From assembly GCA_036272595.1 (NCBI GenBank), contig DATAYM010000067.1, positions 72,705-136,704 of the forward strand: 64,000 nt of DNA, written 5' to 3'. This DNA is from Poindextera sp036272595. Its GTDB lineage: Bacteria > Pseudomonadota > Alphaproteobacteria > Caulobacterales > Caulobacteraceae. Positions within the stretch are counted from its first letter, which is position 1; each line of letters opens with the position of its first letter. The notes beneath the pieces were generated by a model, which was given only the letters and a program-made list of their open reading frames with translations, searched no databases and was not told the DNA's origin. Shown piece by piece: positions 35,183 to 43,880 of this stretch. A program made the translations under genes and the position numbers.

Positions 35183-35860
35183 ATGAGCGACGAGTTGGGC
35201 TTTAACAAGATCGCCGGCGCGGTGCTGGCGACCGGTCTGGCCATATTCGGCCTCGGCCAGCTGGCCAGCATCATCTTCGAATACCATCCGCCGGCGAAGG
35301 CGGGTTACGCGATCACCATCGCCGAGTCCGCGGGCGGCGGCGCGCCGGCGCCGGAGCTGCCGATCGACTGGGGCACGGAACTGCCCAAGGCCGACGTCAA
35401 CGCCGGCAAGCAGGTCGCCACCAAGTGCCAGTCCTGCCACAATCTCGACCAGGGCGGCCCGAACATGACCGGCCCGAACCTGTGGGGCGTGCTGGGCCGG
35501 CAGCCGGGCACCCATCCGGGCTTCGCCTATTCCGATGCGATGAAGGCCTTCGGGCAGAGCCATCCGGTGTGGGACTACGCCCACATCAACGACTTCATCA
35601 CCGGACCGCAGAACTATCTCAGCGGCACCAAGATGACCTTCGTCGGGCTGAAGCAGCGCCAGGACCGAATCAACGTCATCGCCTATCTGCACACCCTGGG
35701 CTCGACCCTGCCGATTCCGGCGCCGAATCCGAAGGCGGCGGCGCCGGCGGCCTCCGGTGCGCCCGCCGCATCCGGCGCCCCAGCGGCGTCTGGCGCTCCG
35801 GCCGCTTCGGGCGCCCCCGCCGCCGCTTCGGCCGCGTCTTCGTCGGCGGCCAAGGGCTGA
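35183..35860 (+). CDS. cycM: Membrane-anchored class I cytochrome c (CycM/c552 type)
   Basis: Electron carrier passing electrons from the bc1 complex to the aa3-type oxidase, fixed in the inner membrane by an uncleaved N-terminal helix (about 10-33). 225 residues. The haem attaches at CQSCH (82-86), and the distal Met ligand is Met151 in GTKMTF. After the cytochrome domain ends near residue 180 there is a 45-residue tail of repeated AASGAP units, which is not part of the fold. The ATG at 35183 follows GAGCGGG; a longer in-frame start lacks the membrane-anchor logic. Confidence 0.93.
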   Translation: MSDELGFNKIAGAVLATGLAIFGLGQLASIIFEYHPPAKAGYAITIAESAGGGAPAPELPIDWGTELPKADVNAGKQVATKCQSCHNLDQGGPNMTGPNLWGVLGRQPGTHPGFAYSDAMKAFGQSHPVWDYAHINDFITGPQNYLSGTKMTFVGLKQRQDRINVIAYLHTLGSTLPIPAPNPKAAAPAASGAPAASGAPAASGAPAASGAPAAASAASSSAAKG

Positions 35861-35902
35861 GTCCGACCTGGCGGCGGCCCCGCCGGTAAGACTTCGTCAA
35901 GC

Positions 35903-35917
35903 TTAACGCTTCGTTGA
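35903..35917 (+). promoter_or_regulatory. Weak CtrA-like site (TTAA-N7-TTGA) before tadD
   Basis: TTAA, CGCTTCG, TTGA, 69 bases before the tadD start. One mismatch from the CtrA consensus. It lies inside a small dyad (CGTCAA ... TTGACG). Confidence 0.28.
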
Positions 35918-35985
35918 CGGCCGGCGTCGATGCTGGGCGCCAGGCTGCTTCGCCTCGCCCTCGCCCGCCGTCATCAGGAGCTTCG

Positions 35986-36870
35986 ATGCTCATGCCCCGC
36001 GCCCCGTCTCGCACCAGTTCGCTGGCCGCCACGGCCCTGGTCGCCGTCCTGATGGCGCCCGCCGCCGGCCGCGCCGGCGTCCAGCAGATGATCCCGGTGG
36101 CCGCGCCAGCGTCCACGCCGGCCCCCGCCTCCGCTCCCGCCGCCGCGACGCGGCCGCAAAAGGCGGGTCCACAGGCCAGGGCCGACGCCGCCCGGCTCGA
36201 GCCGCTGGCCCGCGCCGCCTTCTGGGGCCGGGAAGCGCAGATCGATCCGACCGATATCGTCGCCGCGGTGCAGCTGGCCTCGGCCCTTCGCGACCTCGGC
36301 CAGTTCGACTCGGCCGTCCAGTCGGCCAGCCACGCCCTGGTGATCGACCCCAACAACATGGACGCGCTGATGGAAACCGCGCGCGACTACATCGCCGAGG
36401 ACCAGGGCTTCTACGCCATCGACCCGCTGGCCAAGGCCCAGGCCCTGGCGCCGAAGGATTGGCGGCCGCTGTCGCTGCTCGGCATCGCCTACGCCCAGGT
36501 GCGTCGCCTCGACGACGCCCAGGTCGCCTGGCGCCAAGCGCTGGCGCTGTCGCCGGACAATCCGGCCGTGCTGACCAACATGGCGATGCAGCTGGCCCAG
36601 CAGGGCGACGCAGCGTCCGCCGAGGCCCTGCTGCGCCGCGCCGCCGCCCAGCCGGGAGCGAACCTGACGGTGCGCCAGGACCTGACGCTGGTGCTCGGCC
36701 TGCAGGGCAAGCTCGGCGAGGCCGAGACCCTGCTCAGGCGCGACCTGCCGCCCGATCAGGCCGACGCCGACCTCGCCTACCTGCAGGCGGTGTCGTCCAA
36801 GACCGTGGCGGCCGCGCCCGCGCCGGCCCCCCAGCGCACCTGGGATTCGCTGAAGGCCGCCGGCGGCTAG
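35986..36870 (+). CDS. tadD: TPR lipoprotein-like Flp pilus assembly protein, TadD type
   Basis: A 294-residue periplasmic protein. A signal sequence (residues 1-30) leads into a Pro/Ala-rich linker (about 36-60), then tetratricopeptide repeats from about residue 85 to 260 (for example NMDALMETARDYIAEDQGFY and LLGIAYAQVRRLDDAQVAWR). TadD proteins act in outer-membrane secretin assembly of tad systems. AGGAG six bases before the ATG at 35986 fixes the start. It lies at the edge of the cpa cluster, tail to tail with it (four-base overlap). Confidence 0.85.
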   Translation: MLMPRAPSRTSSLAATALVAVLMAPAAGRAGVQQMIPVAAPASTPAPASAPAAATRPQKAGPQARADAARLEPLARAAFWGREAQIDPTDIVAAVQLASALRDLGQFDSAVQSASHALVIDPNNMDALMETARDYIAEDQGFYAIDPLAKAQALAPKDWRPLSLLGIAYAQVRRLDDAQVAWRQALALSPDNPAVLTNMAMQLAQQGDAASAEALLRRAAAQPGANLTVRQDLTLVLGLQGKLGEAETLLRRDLPPDQADADLAYLQAVSSKTVAAAPAPAPQRTWDSLKAAGG

Positions 36871-38141
36871 GCTGGCTGGGCGATCGATTTACCCGACAAG
36901 GGTTCGGCGGCTGGCCGGGTTCCCCAGACCGCCGCCGCGATGAAGCCGGCGATCAGGACGGGGATCAGCCGGCCCGTGGGCATGATCAGCGGCGGGCTCA
37001 GCAAGGGCGCCAGCCACAGCGCCAGTGCGACGATCCAGGGCCAGACCGCCCGTTCGCCGCGCCATCGATCGGACAGCCAGTAAAGACCGGCGAGCGCCAG
37101 CAGGACGGCGTCGTAGGGACTCCAATAAGGTGCGGCGAGGCAGGTCGCCGCCAGCAGGACCGCGATCCTGACCGGCTGGCTGAAGGGGCGGTGGAAGGCG
37201 ACGGCCACTGCGACGGTCGAAAAGAGCGTGGCGGCCAGCTGCAGGATCGAGGCGAGCATGGGCGGGGCGCCGAGCAGGACCGCGCAGGTCCAGACCGAGT
37301 CGCCCCACATCCGGCCGTATTCGGTCCATTTGGCGCCGGGCGCGACTAGGTTGGCCAGGGTCTGCTGCAGCCAGATGATCCACGGCTCCGGCCCGATCAC
37401 CAGGGCGCTGGCGGCCGTCAGGGCGAACGCGGTAGCGGCGGCGGCGAACAGCGTCCGCCACTGGCGCGCCGCGATCAGCGCTATGGGCGCCATGATCGCC
37501 AGTTGCGGCTTGATCGACAGCAGGCCAAGCACCACGCCGGCCAGCATCGGACGATCCCGCATCAGTCTGACTCCAGCGATCAGCAGGGCGGCGATCAGGA
37601 AGGCGTTCTGGCCCGAGGCGGCGTTGAAGGCGGCGGCAGGGCTGAGCAGAGCGGCCCCGGCGATCACAAAAGCCGTGGCCCGGTCCCTGCCTGCGCTGGC
37701 CACCACCGACGCGCCGAGGGCTGCCGCGGTGGCCAGCTGGAACACCACATAGGAGACCATGAATTCGAGAAGGCCAAAGGGCAGGACCAGCAGCAGATAG
37801 CTGGGCGGATAGACCCAGGGACGGAAGGGCAGTTTCATCGTCAGCTGCTTGGCATAGCTCTGGTTCAGAAAGCTGGTGAAGCGGTCGCCGTCGAACAGAA
37901 TCGCCAGATGGCCGCCCAGGAAGCTGCGCGCGGCGCCGTGGAACACCATCCAATCGGTGCCGACGCTGTTGAAATTGATCCCGATGGCCCCAGGCCGGAC
38001 AAAGGTGGAGACATAGACCAGCCAGCCATAGAGGGCCGCGCCGATCGCCACCGCCGCGATCAGGCCCACGAAAGTCCGCGACGGCGCGGCTGGGGCGGCG
38101 CTGGAACTCTGACCGAGCGGCCGTCGCAGGACATCGGCCAT
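36867..38141 (-). CDS. Polytopic GT87 (DUF2029) family membrane protein
   Basis: A 424-residue protein with about 10-12 membrane segments. The first periplasmic loop holds the conserved acidic site (VGTDWMVFHGAARSFLGG), and the SIKPQ motif lies after mid-protein (LGLLSIKPQLAIMAPIALIA). Both match the GT87/DUF2029 family of GT-C enzymes, which use polyprenyl-phosphate sugars. It follows tadC by only 10 bases on the same strand, so it is most likely part of the cpa transcript. A role in glycosylating the pilus or its anchor is inference. Confidence 0.85.
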   Translation of the reverse strand: MADVLRRPLGQSSSAAPAAPSRTFVGLIAAVAIGAALYGWLVYVSTFVRPGAIGINFNSVGTDWMVFHGAARSFLGGHLAILFDGDRFTSFLNQSYAKQLTMKLPFRPWVYPPSYLLLVLPFGLLEFMVSYVVFQLATAAALGASVVASAGRDRATAFVIAGAALLSPAAAFNAASGQNAFLIAALLIAGVRLMRDRPMLAGVVLGLLSIKPQLAIMAPIALIAARQWRTLFAAAATAFALTAASALVIGPEPWIIWLQQTLANLVAPGAKWTEYGRMWGDSVWTCAVLLGAPPMLASILQLAATLFSTVAVAVAFHRPFSQPVRIAVLLAATCLAAPYWSPYDAVLLALAGLYWLSDRWRGERAVWPWIVALALWLAPLLSPPLIMPTGRLIPVLIAGFIAAAVWGTRPAAEPLSGKSIAQPA

Positions 38142-38151
38142 GAAGACTCCC

Positions 38152-39147
38152 TTAGCCCTTGTGGGCCATCACATCCTGGACCCGGATGATCGATGGGCCG
38201 AGCACGACGATGAACAGCACCGGCAGGAAGAAGACGATCATCGGCACGGTGAGCTTGGCCGGCAGGGCGGCGGCCTTCTTCTCGGCGGCGGCCAGGCGCA
38301 GTTCGCGGTTTTCCTTGGCCATCACGCGCAGGGCGGTGCCGAGCGGGGTGCCGTAGCGTTCGGCCTGGGTCATGGCCATGGCCACCGACTTGACCCCGGG
38401 ATGGTTGGTCCGCTTGGCCAGGCCCTCATAGGCCATGCGGCGGTCGGGCAGGTAGGACAGCTCGGCGACCAGCAGCGACAGCTCCTCGGCCAGTTCGATC
38501 GAGGCCGCGCCGACCTCCTGGCTGACCTTCTGCAGCGCCGCTTCGATCGACATGCCCGACTCGACGCAGATCAGCAGCAGGTCGAGCGCGTCGGGGAAGC
38601 CGGCGACGATCGAGGCGCGCCGCTTGTCGGCGACGTTGGAGATATACAGGTTGGGCGCGTAGTAGCCGGCCGTGAGCCCGACAACGCAGATGCACAGCCG
38701 CGACATGACCGGCAGATGGAAGCTGTCGATCACGTAGAGGTAGAAGGCCAGGATGGCGGCGAACGCGAACGGCGTGATCAGGCGAAAGAAGTAGAAGGTG
38801 CTGATTGGCCGCGGGCCGCGATAACCGGCCTGGGCCAGCTTGTCGGCCACCTTGGGATCCTCAAGCAGCCGCGACAGCTGCAGCCGGTCGACGATGGTCT
38901 TGACCGTGCCTTCGTCGACGTGGCGCAGGCTGCCGCTGTGGCTCTTGTCCGCGGCCAGGGCCTCGCGAGAGCGGCGGCGCAGTTCCTCGCGCCGGTTGGC
39001 CACCGAGTTCAGCCGGCTTTCCAGCGTCGAGCGCGTCATCAGCGGCGAGGCCAGGGTGACGAAGGTGGCGAACGAGATGATCGCGACAAACCCGACCAGG
39101 AGATTGTTCGGGTCGACCAGGAAGCCGGAAACCGACGAGAAATCCAT
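38152..39147 (-). CDS. tadC: Flp pilus platform protein TadC (CpaH)
   Basis: A 331-residue inner-membrane protein of the T2SSF family. It has an N-terminal helix (about 15-40), the cytoplasmic domain with DLLLICVESGMSIEAALQKVS, and C-terminal helices ending in PMIVFFLPVLFIVVLGPSI. It pairs with TadB to form the platform turned by the CpaF ATPase. It is 11 bases after tadB. Confidence 0.94.
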   Translation of the reverse strand: MDFSSVSGFLVDPNNLLVGFVAIISFATFVTLASPLMTRSTLESRLNSVANRREELRRRSREALAADKSHSGSLRHVDEGTVKTIVDRLQLSRLLEDPKVADKLAQAGYRGPRPISTFYFFRLITPFAFAAILAFYLYVIDSFHLPVMSRLCICVVGLTAGYYAPNLYISNVADKRRASIVAGFPDALDLLLICVESGMSIEAALQKVSQEVGAASIELAEELSLLVAELSYLPDRRMAYEGLAKRTNHPGVKSVAMAMTQAERYGTPLGTALRVMAKENRELRLAAAEKKAAALPAKLTVPMIVFFLPVLFIVVLGPSIIRVQDVMAHKG

Positions 39148-39158
39148 CGCCCGCCCCT

Positions 39159-40133
39159 CTAGAACTTGAAATTGATCATGCGGCGCATGATCCAGATGCC
39201 GAACAGCTCGACCACCGCACCGGCCAGCAGCATCAGCTTGCCGCGCGAGTCGGTGTACATGATCGCCATGTAGGTCGGCGTCGTCAGGGTGATCAGCAGG
39301 CTGACGCAGATCGGCAGCGATCCGATGATGAAGGCCGAGGCGGTGGCCTCCGAGGACAGGGCCTTGATCTTCTCGCGCATCAGCTTGCGCGCCCGCAGCA
39401 CGGCGGAAAGGTTGGAGAGGGCCTCGGCGAGGTTGCCGCCGGTCTTGGCCTGGATGGCCAGCACGATGGTGAAGAAGCGCAGCTCCGGCGTCGGCATGCG
39501 CTCGTACATCTTCTCAAGGCCCTGATCGACGCCCATGCCCATGGAGATGTTCTCGACCAGGCGCTGGAACTCGGGGCCCAGCGGCGCCGGGCTCTCGCGG
39601 GCGATGACGCGCAGGCATTCATGCACCGGCAGGCCGGACTTGATGCCGCGCACGATGATGTCGATGGCGTCGGAGAAGTTGCCGGTGAACTTCTTGGTCC
39701 GCCGGCCGGCAAGGAACTTGATGGTCCAGCGCGGCAGGCCGAACGCCGCGGCCAGGCCGAGCGGAAAGGCCGCCCAGATCGGCGCCCGCAAGACCAAGCT
39801 GGAGAGCAGCACCAGCGTGCCGAGGACGCCGCTGGCGATCCAGAACTGGGTGACCGTCACGTTCAGGCCGGCCTGCTGCAGCTGGGCGACCAGCGAGACC
39901 GAGGCCTTGCGCTGCAGCCGTTCCTGTTCCTTCAGGGTCTGCAGCAGCTGCTTGCGGCGGTTGCCGGCGTCCTGCGCGGCCATCCGGGAGCGGCTGTTTC
40001 TTTCCGGCGTGCGCGGGGCGGCGATCTGCTTGGCGCGCTTGGCCACGCGCGGATCGGCGCCGCCGGCGCCGGCCAGGACATAGCCCAGGCCGGCGATGGT
40101 GATGAAGCCAAGGATCGCAACCAGGTAGATCAT
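39159..40133 (-). CDS. tadB: Flp pilus platform protein TadB (CpaG)
   Basis: A 324-residue inner-membrane protein. An N-terminal helix (1-22) is followed by a basic linker (residues about 30-80), two helices near 100-140, the T2SSF domain (IDIIVRGIKSGLPVHECLRV), and C-terminal helices. It is 14 bases downstream of cpaF and 11 bases before tadC. Confidence 0.94.
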   Translation of the reverse strand: MIYLVAILGFITIAGLGYVLAGAGGADPRVAKRAKQIAAPRTPERNSRSRMAAQDAGNRRKQLLQTLKEQERLQRKASVSLVAQLQQAGLNVTVTQFWIASGVLGTLVLLSSLVLRAPIWAAFPLGLAAAFGLPRWTIKFLAGRRTKKFTGNFSDAIDIIVRGIKSGLPVHECLRVIARESPAPLGPEFQRLVENISMGMGVDQGLEKMYERMPTPELRFFTIVLAIQAKTGGNLAEALSNLSAVLRARKLMREKIKALSSEATASAFIIGSLPICVSLLITLTTPTYMAIMYTDSRGKLMLLAGAVVELFGIWIMRRMINFKF

Positions 40134-40147
40134 GGGATCACGGCCGC

Positions 40148-41728
40148 CTATTCCGCCGCGTCCAGAGCCTCGGCCAATTCACGTTCCAGGCCGTAATAGC
40201 GCGCCCGGTCCCAGAACCTTGGACGCGCGATGCCGGTCGAACGGTGCCGGCCCATGACGCCGCCATTATCGTCCTCACCGGTAATCTCGTAGACGAACAA
40301 GTCTTGCGTAATGATGACCTCGCCCTCGAGGCCGACGACTTCGGTGACGTGGGTGATGCGCCGCGAGCCGTCGCGCAGGCGGGCGGCCTGGATGATCACG
40401 TCCACCGAACCGACGATCATCTCGCGGATGGTCTTCGAGGGCAGCCCATAGCCGCCCATGGTGATCATCGATTCGATCCGGCTGATCGCCTCGCGCGGGC
40501 TGTTGGCGTGCAGGGTGCCCATGGAGCCGTCGTGACCGGTGTTCATCGCCTGCAACAGGTCGAACGCCTCGGGCCCGCGGACTTCGCCGACGATGATCCG
40601 CTCCGGACGCATCCGCAGGCAGTTCTTGACCAGGTCGCGCATGCTGATCTGGCCGGTGCCTTCCAGGTTCGGCGGCCGGGTCTCCAGCCGGACCACGTGC
40701 GGCTGCTGCAGCTGCAGTTCGGCGGCGTCTTCGCAGGTGATGACCCGCTCGGTCGGGTCGATGAAGGCGGTCAGGGTATTGAGCAGCGTGGTCTTGCCCG
40801 AGCCGGTGCCGCCGGAGATCAGCACATTGCATCGCGATGCGCCGATCACGCCAAGCACGCGCGCCCCTTCCGGGCTGATCGAAGCGTATTCGACCAGGTT
40901 GCGCATGGTCAGCTTGTCTTTCTTGAACTTCCGGATGGTCAGGGTCGGGCCGTCCAGCGCCAGCGGCGGCGCGATGACGTTGACCCGGCTGCCGTCCGGC
41001 AGGCGCGCGTCGCAGATCGGCGAGCTTTCGTCGACCCGGCGGCCGACCTGGCTGACGATGCGCTGGCAGATGTTCATCAGCTGGGCGTTGTCGCGGAAGC
41101 GGACGTTGGTCAGCTGCACCTTGCCCGAAACTTCGATGAACACCCGGCCGGCGCCGTTGACCATGATGTCGGCGATGTCGTCGCGGGCCAGCAACGGCTC
41201 CAGCGGGCCATAGCCGAGGACGTCGTTGATGATGTCCTGGACCAGGTGCTCCTGCTCGGCCACCGACATCGAGACGTTCTTGATCGCCACCAGTTCGGCG
41301 ACGATGTCGCGAATCTCCTCGCCGGCGGTCTTCACATCCAGCTGGGCGAGCTGCGCCAGGTCGATGGTGTTGATCAGGGCGTTGAAGATGGTGGTCTTGG
41401 TGGCGTGGTAGTAGTCGCTCTGCTCACGGACGATCTGGGCGGTCGGCGCGCCCTGGGCGGCCCTGAGCTGCTCGAAGGCCGAGGTGAGCTTCGGCCCGCC
41501 GGCGGCGGCGGCCTTTTGCGAGGCGTGGGCCCCGGCGAGGCGATCGGTGGCGGAGGGCGCGGACCTGGCCGCGGCGGGCGCGGCCTTGGCGGGCGCCAGG
41601 GCCTGCTTGGCGGTCGCCGGCTCGACCCGCTGCGGCCGCGTGGCGATCGGCGGGCCGGCCGTCGCGGTGGGTGGCGGCGCCTGGACCGGTTTGGGCGCCT
41701 CGCCGTCCGCTGGACGTTTACCGAACAC
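40148..41728 (-). CDS. cpaF: Flp pilus secretion ATPase CpaF (TadA)
   Basis: Hexameric motor ATPase of the VirB11/TadA class, 526 residues. A disordered Ala/Pro/Lys-rich N-terminus (1-85) precedes the N-domain. Walker A GGTGSGKTTLLN lies at about 303-314, the Asp box has CEDAAELQLQ, and Walker B is in RPERIIVGEVRGPEAFDLLQ. The start is GTG at 41728; no ATG is near the conserved region. It powers both extension and retraction of the tad pilus in Caulobacter. Confidence 0.95.
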   Translation of the reverse strand: MFGKRPADGEAPKPVQAPPPTATAGPPIATRPQRVEPATAKQALAPAKAAPAAARSAPSATDRLAGAHASQKAAAAGGPKLTSAFEQLRAAQGAPTAQIVREQSDYYHATKTTIFNALINTIDLAQLAQLDVKTAGEEIRDIVAELVAIKNVSMSVAEQEHLVQDIINDVLGYGPLEPLLARDDIADIMVNGAGRVFIEVSGKVQLTNVRFRDNAQLMNICQRIVSQVGRRVDESSPICDARLPDGSRVNVIAPPLALDGPTLTIRKFKKDKLTMRNLVEYASISPEGARVLGVIGASRCNVLISGGTGSGKTTLLNTLTAFIDPTERVITCEDAAELQLQQPHVVRLETRPPNLEGTGQISMRDLVKNCLRMRPERIIVGEVRGPEAFDLLQAMNTGHDGSMGTLHANSPREAISRIESMITMGGYGLPSKTIREMIVGSVDVIIQAARLRDGSRRITHVTEVVGLEGEVIITQDLFVYEITGEDDNGGVMGRHRSTGIARPRFWDRARYYGLERELAEALDAAE

Positions 41729-41737
41729 GCTGGCGGC

Positions 41738-43180
41738 CTATTTGCGCTTGAACAGGCCGGCGAGCGTCGACTTCTTCGGCGCGGGCGGCGGATCGCGGCG
41801 CGTGATCGACAGCGCGAGCCGCTGGAAGGCCTCGGCGGCCTTGGACTTGGGGCCGATCTCTTCGATCATCTGGCCGTTGTTGGCGGCCTGGCCGAACAGC
41901 TTGGCGTCGAACGGCAGGATGATTCCCGTCTCCAGTCCCAGCGCCTCGCCGAAATCCTTGGTCGGAATCTCCGGCCGGCCCGGCGAGCCGACCATGTTCA
42001 GCACCAGCATCGGCGGCGAATCGTTCGGCCGCGCCTGGCGGACCAGGTCGACGATGTTCTTGGCGTTGCGCAGGGAGGCGAGGTCGGGCGCGGCGGTGAT
42101 CACCACGTCGTCGGCGCCCAGCAGGGTGCGGCGCATCCATCCCGACCACAGGTGCGGCAGATCCAGCACCACATAGGGGGCGGTCGCGCGGATCTTGCTG
42201 GTCACCTCCTCGAAGGCCTCGGCGGCGATGTCGTAGTCGACGTCGAGCGTCGCCGGCGCGGCGAACAGGCTGAGCCGGTCGCTGCAGCGGGCCATCATCC
42301 GGTCCAGCAACACCGGGTCGAGCCGGTCCGGCTGGCTGAGGGCGTCGGCCACCCCCTGCAGCGGATCCTGGTTGAAATCGAGGCCGGCGGTGCCGAACGG
42401 CAGGTCAAGGTCGACGATCACCGTGTTGGTCTGCATGGTCTCGCTGAGCAGATAGGCGAGGTTGTGCGCCACGGTCGACGAGCCGACGCCGCCGCGCGCG
42501 CCGACGAAGGCGATCTGGCGGCCGACGAAGGGCGAGGCCGGATCGGCGTAGAGGGTGGTGATCGCGCCGATCAGCTGCAGCGGCTGCAGCGGCGGCACCA
42601 GGTATTCGCTGACCCCGCGCCGCATCAGTTCGCGATAGAGGGCGATGTCGTTGTGCGAGCCGATGACCACGACCTTGGCGCCGGCGTCGCAGACCTGGGC
42701 CAGCCGGTCGAGCTGGGCCAGCAGGGCCGGGCCGTCGTCGAGGCTCTCGACGATGATCAGCGGCGGGGTCGGCTGGTTCTGATACTGGGCGACCGCCGCG
42801 GCCAGGCCGCCGGATTTCACCTCGGTGGAGGCCCGGCTCATGCGCCGGTCGGCGGCGCACTTCTCGGCCACCTCGGCGGTGTCGGTCCGTTCCCAGAAGA
42901 TATGGATGCCGATGCGCGGCACGCTGGCCTCGCCGAGCACCGCCTCGGCGCCGGCGATCAGGTCGCCGACCGGATTGATCGGCGCGGCCGGCGCCATGCT
43001 GTCGCTGTCGGCGGCGTCGAAAGCCTCGATCGGCTGTTGCGGGGTCAGGAAGGGATCGTCGTCCTCCAGCCGCTCGCCGGCGGTGGCCGAGGGCCGCCAG
43101 GGGTCGGCGCCGGCCGCGAATTCGTCGTCGGCGCCGAAGCCGCTGGTTGAACCGTCAGGCGTGGATTGCGGGTTGATCAC
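41738..43180 (-). CDS. cpaE: Pilus localisation ATPase CpaE (TadZ)
   Basis: ParA/MinD-related protein that places the pilus machinery at the cell pole. 480 residues. An N-terminal receiver-like domain (about 75-210, with VVVIGSHNDIALYRELMRRG) precedes the ATPase domain. The deviant Walker A GARGGVGSST near 225 lacks the usual lysine before Thr, as in other CpaE proteins. VIVDLDLPFGTAGLDFN carries the Walker A' Asp. The start is GTG at 43180. Confidence 0.93.
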   Translation of the reverse strand: MINPQSTPDGSTSGFGADDEFAAGADPWRPSATAGERLEDDDPFLTPQQPIEAFDAADSDSMAPAAPINPVGDLIAGAEAVLGEASVPRIGIHIFWERTDTAEVAEKCAADRRMSRASTEVKSGGLAAAVAQYQNQPTPPLIIVESLDDGPALLAQLDRLAQVCDAGAKVVVIGSHNDIALYRELMRRGVSEYLVPPLQPLQLIGAITTLYADPASPFVGRQIAFVGARGGVGSSTVAHNLAYLLSETMQTNTVIVDLDLPFGTAGLDFNQDPLQGVADALSQPDRLDPVLLDRMMARCSDRLSLFAAPATLDVDYDIAAEAFEEVTSKIRATAPYVVLDLPHLWSGWMRRTLLGADDVVITAAPDLASLRNAKNIVDLVRQARPNDSPPMLVLNMVGSPGRPEIPTKDFGEALGLETGIILPFDAKLFGQAANNGQMIEEIGPKSKAAEAFQRLALSITRRDPPPAPKKSTLAGLFKRK

Positions 43181-43189
43181 CGGCTTGTC

Positions 43190-43870
43190 CTACTGCTGCA
43201 CCGCATCGGACACCGCGCCATTGGCCTGCGGATCCTTGGCCGTGGAGGTCGTCGCGCCCTGGCGGTACTTGGTCATGACGGTCTCGCGGCGGCCGGCGTC
43301 GGCCGGACTCGCCTGCCGCGGGGCCAGAAGGTCGGCCGGGTCGGCGATCATGGCCGCGATATTGGCGGTGGTGGCGCAACCGAAATTGCTGTTGGGGTTG
43401 TTGTCGTGGCTGGCGGTGAAGCTCTTCCACTCACGGCCGCATTCCGGCCCTTCGGCCTTGTAGCTCTTGAACCCCACCGCGATCGGCGCGCCGGCGCGCG
43501 GACCGGCGTCGTAGCCGCCGAGCTTGATGCGGCCGGGGTCGACGCCCAGCTCCTCGAGCGCCGCCTCGATCGCCTGGGTCGAATGGTAGACCTGACCATC
43601 GCCGGCGGACGGCGCCAGCACGGTGATCGACTCCGCGCCGGCGTCGCGCCAGCGGCCGACCAGGGCGGCCAGGGCGTCCGACTGGGCGTCGGACAGGCCG
43701 TTCTGGTGCGGCGCCAGCAGGATCTGGTCCGGCGCCGAGGTCACGGTGATGGAGAACTGCTCCGTCGGCGTGATCGGCGGATCGGCCTTGGCGATCCTTT
43801 TCGAATCGTCCAGCGACGCGCAGGCGCAGGCCAGGGCGGCCAAGCCGATGACGATTAGGTTGCGGACCAT
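43190..43870 (-). CDS. cpaD: Pilus assembly lipoprotein CpaD
   Basis: A 226-residue outer-membrane lipoprotein needed with the secretin CpaC. The signal MVRNLIVIGLAALACAC ends in a lipobox-like ALAC. The C-terminal half contains the family segment GCATTANIAAMIADPADLLA. The start at 43870 was chosen for AGGGG eight bases upstream and an uncluttered signal peptide; an ATG at 43894 would overlap cpaC and add eight residues ahead of the signal. Confidence 0.92.
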   Translation of the reverse strand: MVRNLIVIGLAALACACASLDDSKRIAKADPPITPTEQFSITVTSAPDQILLAPHQNGLSDAQSDALAALVGRWRDAGAESITVLAPSAGDGQVYHSTQAIEAALEELGVDPGRIKLGGYDAGPRAGAPIAVGFKSYKAEGPECGREWKSFTASHDNNPNSNFGCATTANIAAMIADPADLLAPRQASPADAGRRETVMTKYRQGATTSTAKDPQANGAVSDAVQQ

Positions 43871-43880
43871 GGATAAGCCC

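Noticed and set aside
35183..35860. AASGAP repeats considered as an assembly artefact
   Set aside because: The codons vary between repeat units and the frame stays intact to a stop, so the tail looks genuine.
40244..43150. A 968-codon open frame on the plus strand across cpaF and cpaE
   Set aside because: The pilus genes on the minus strand are unambiguous; the plus frame is repetitive and lacks any family resemblance.
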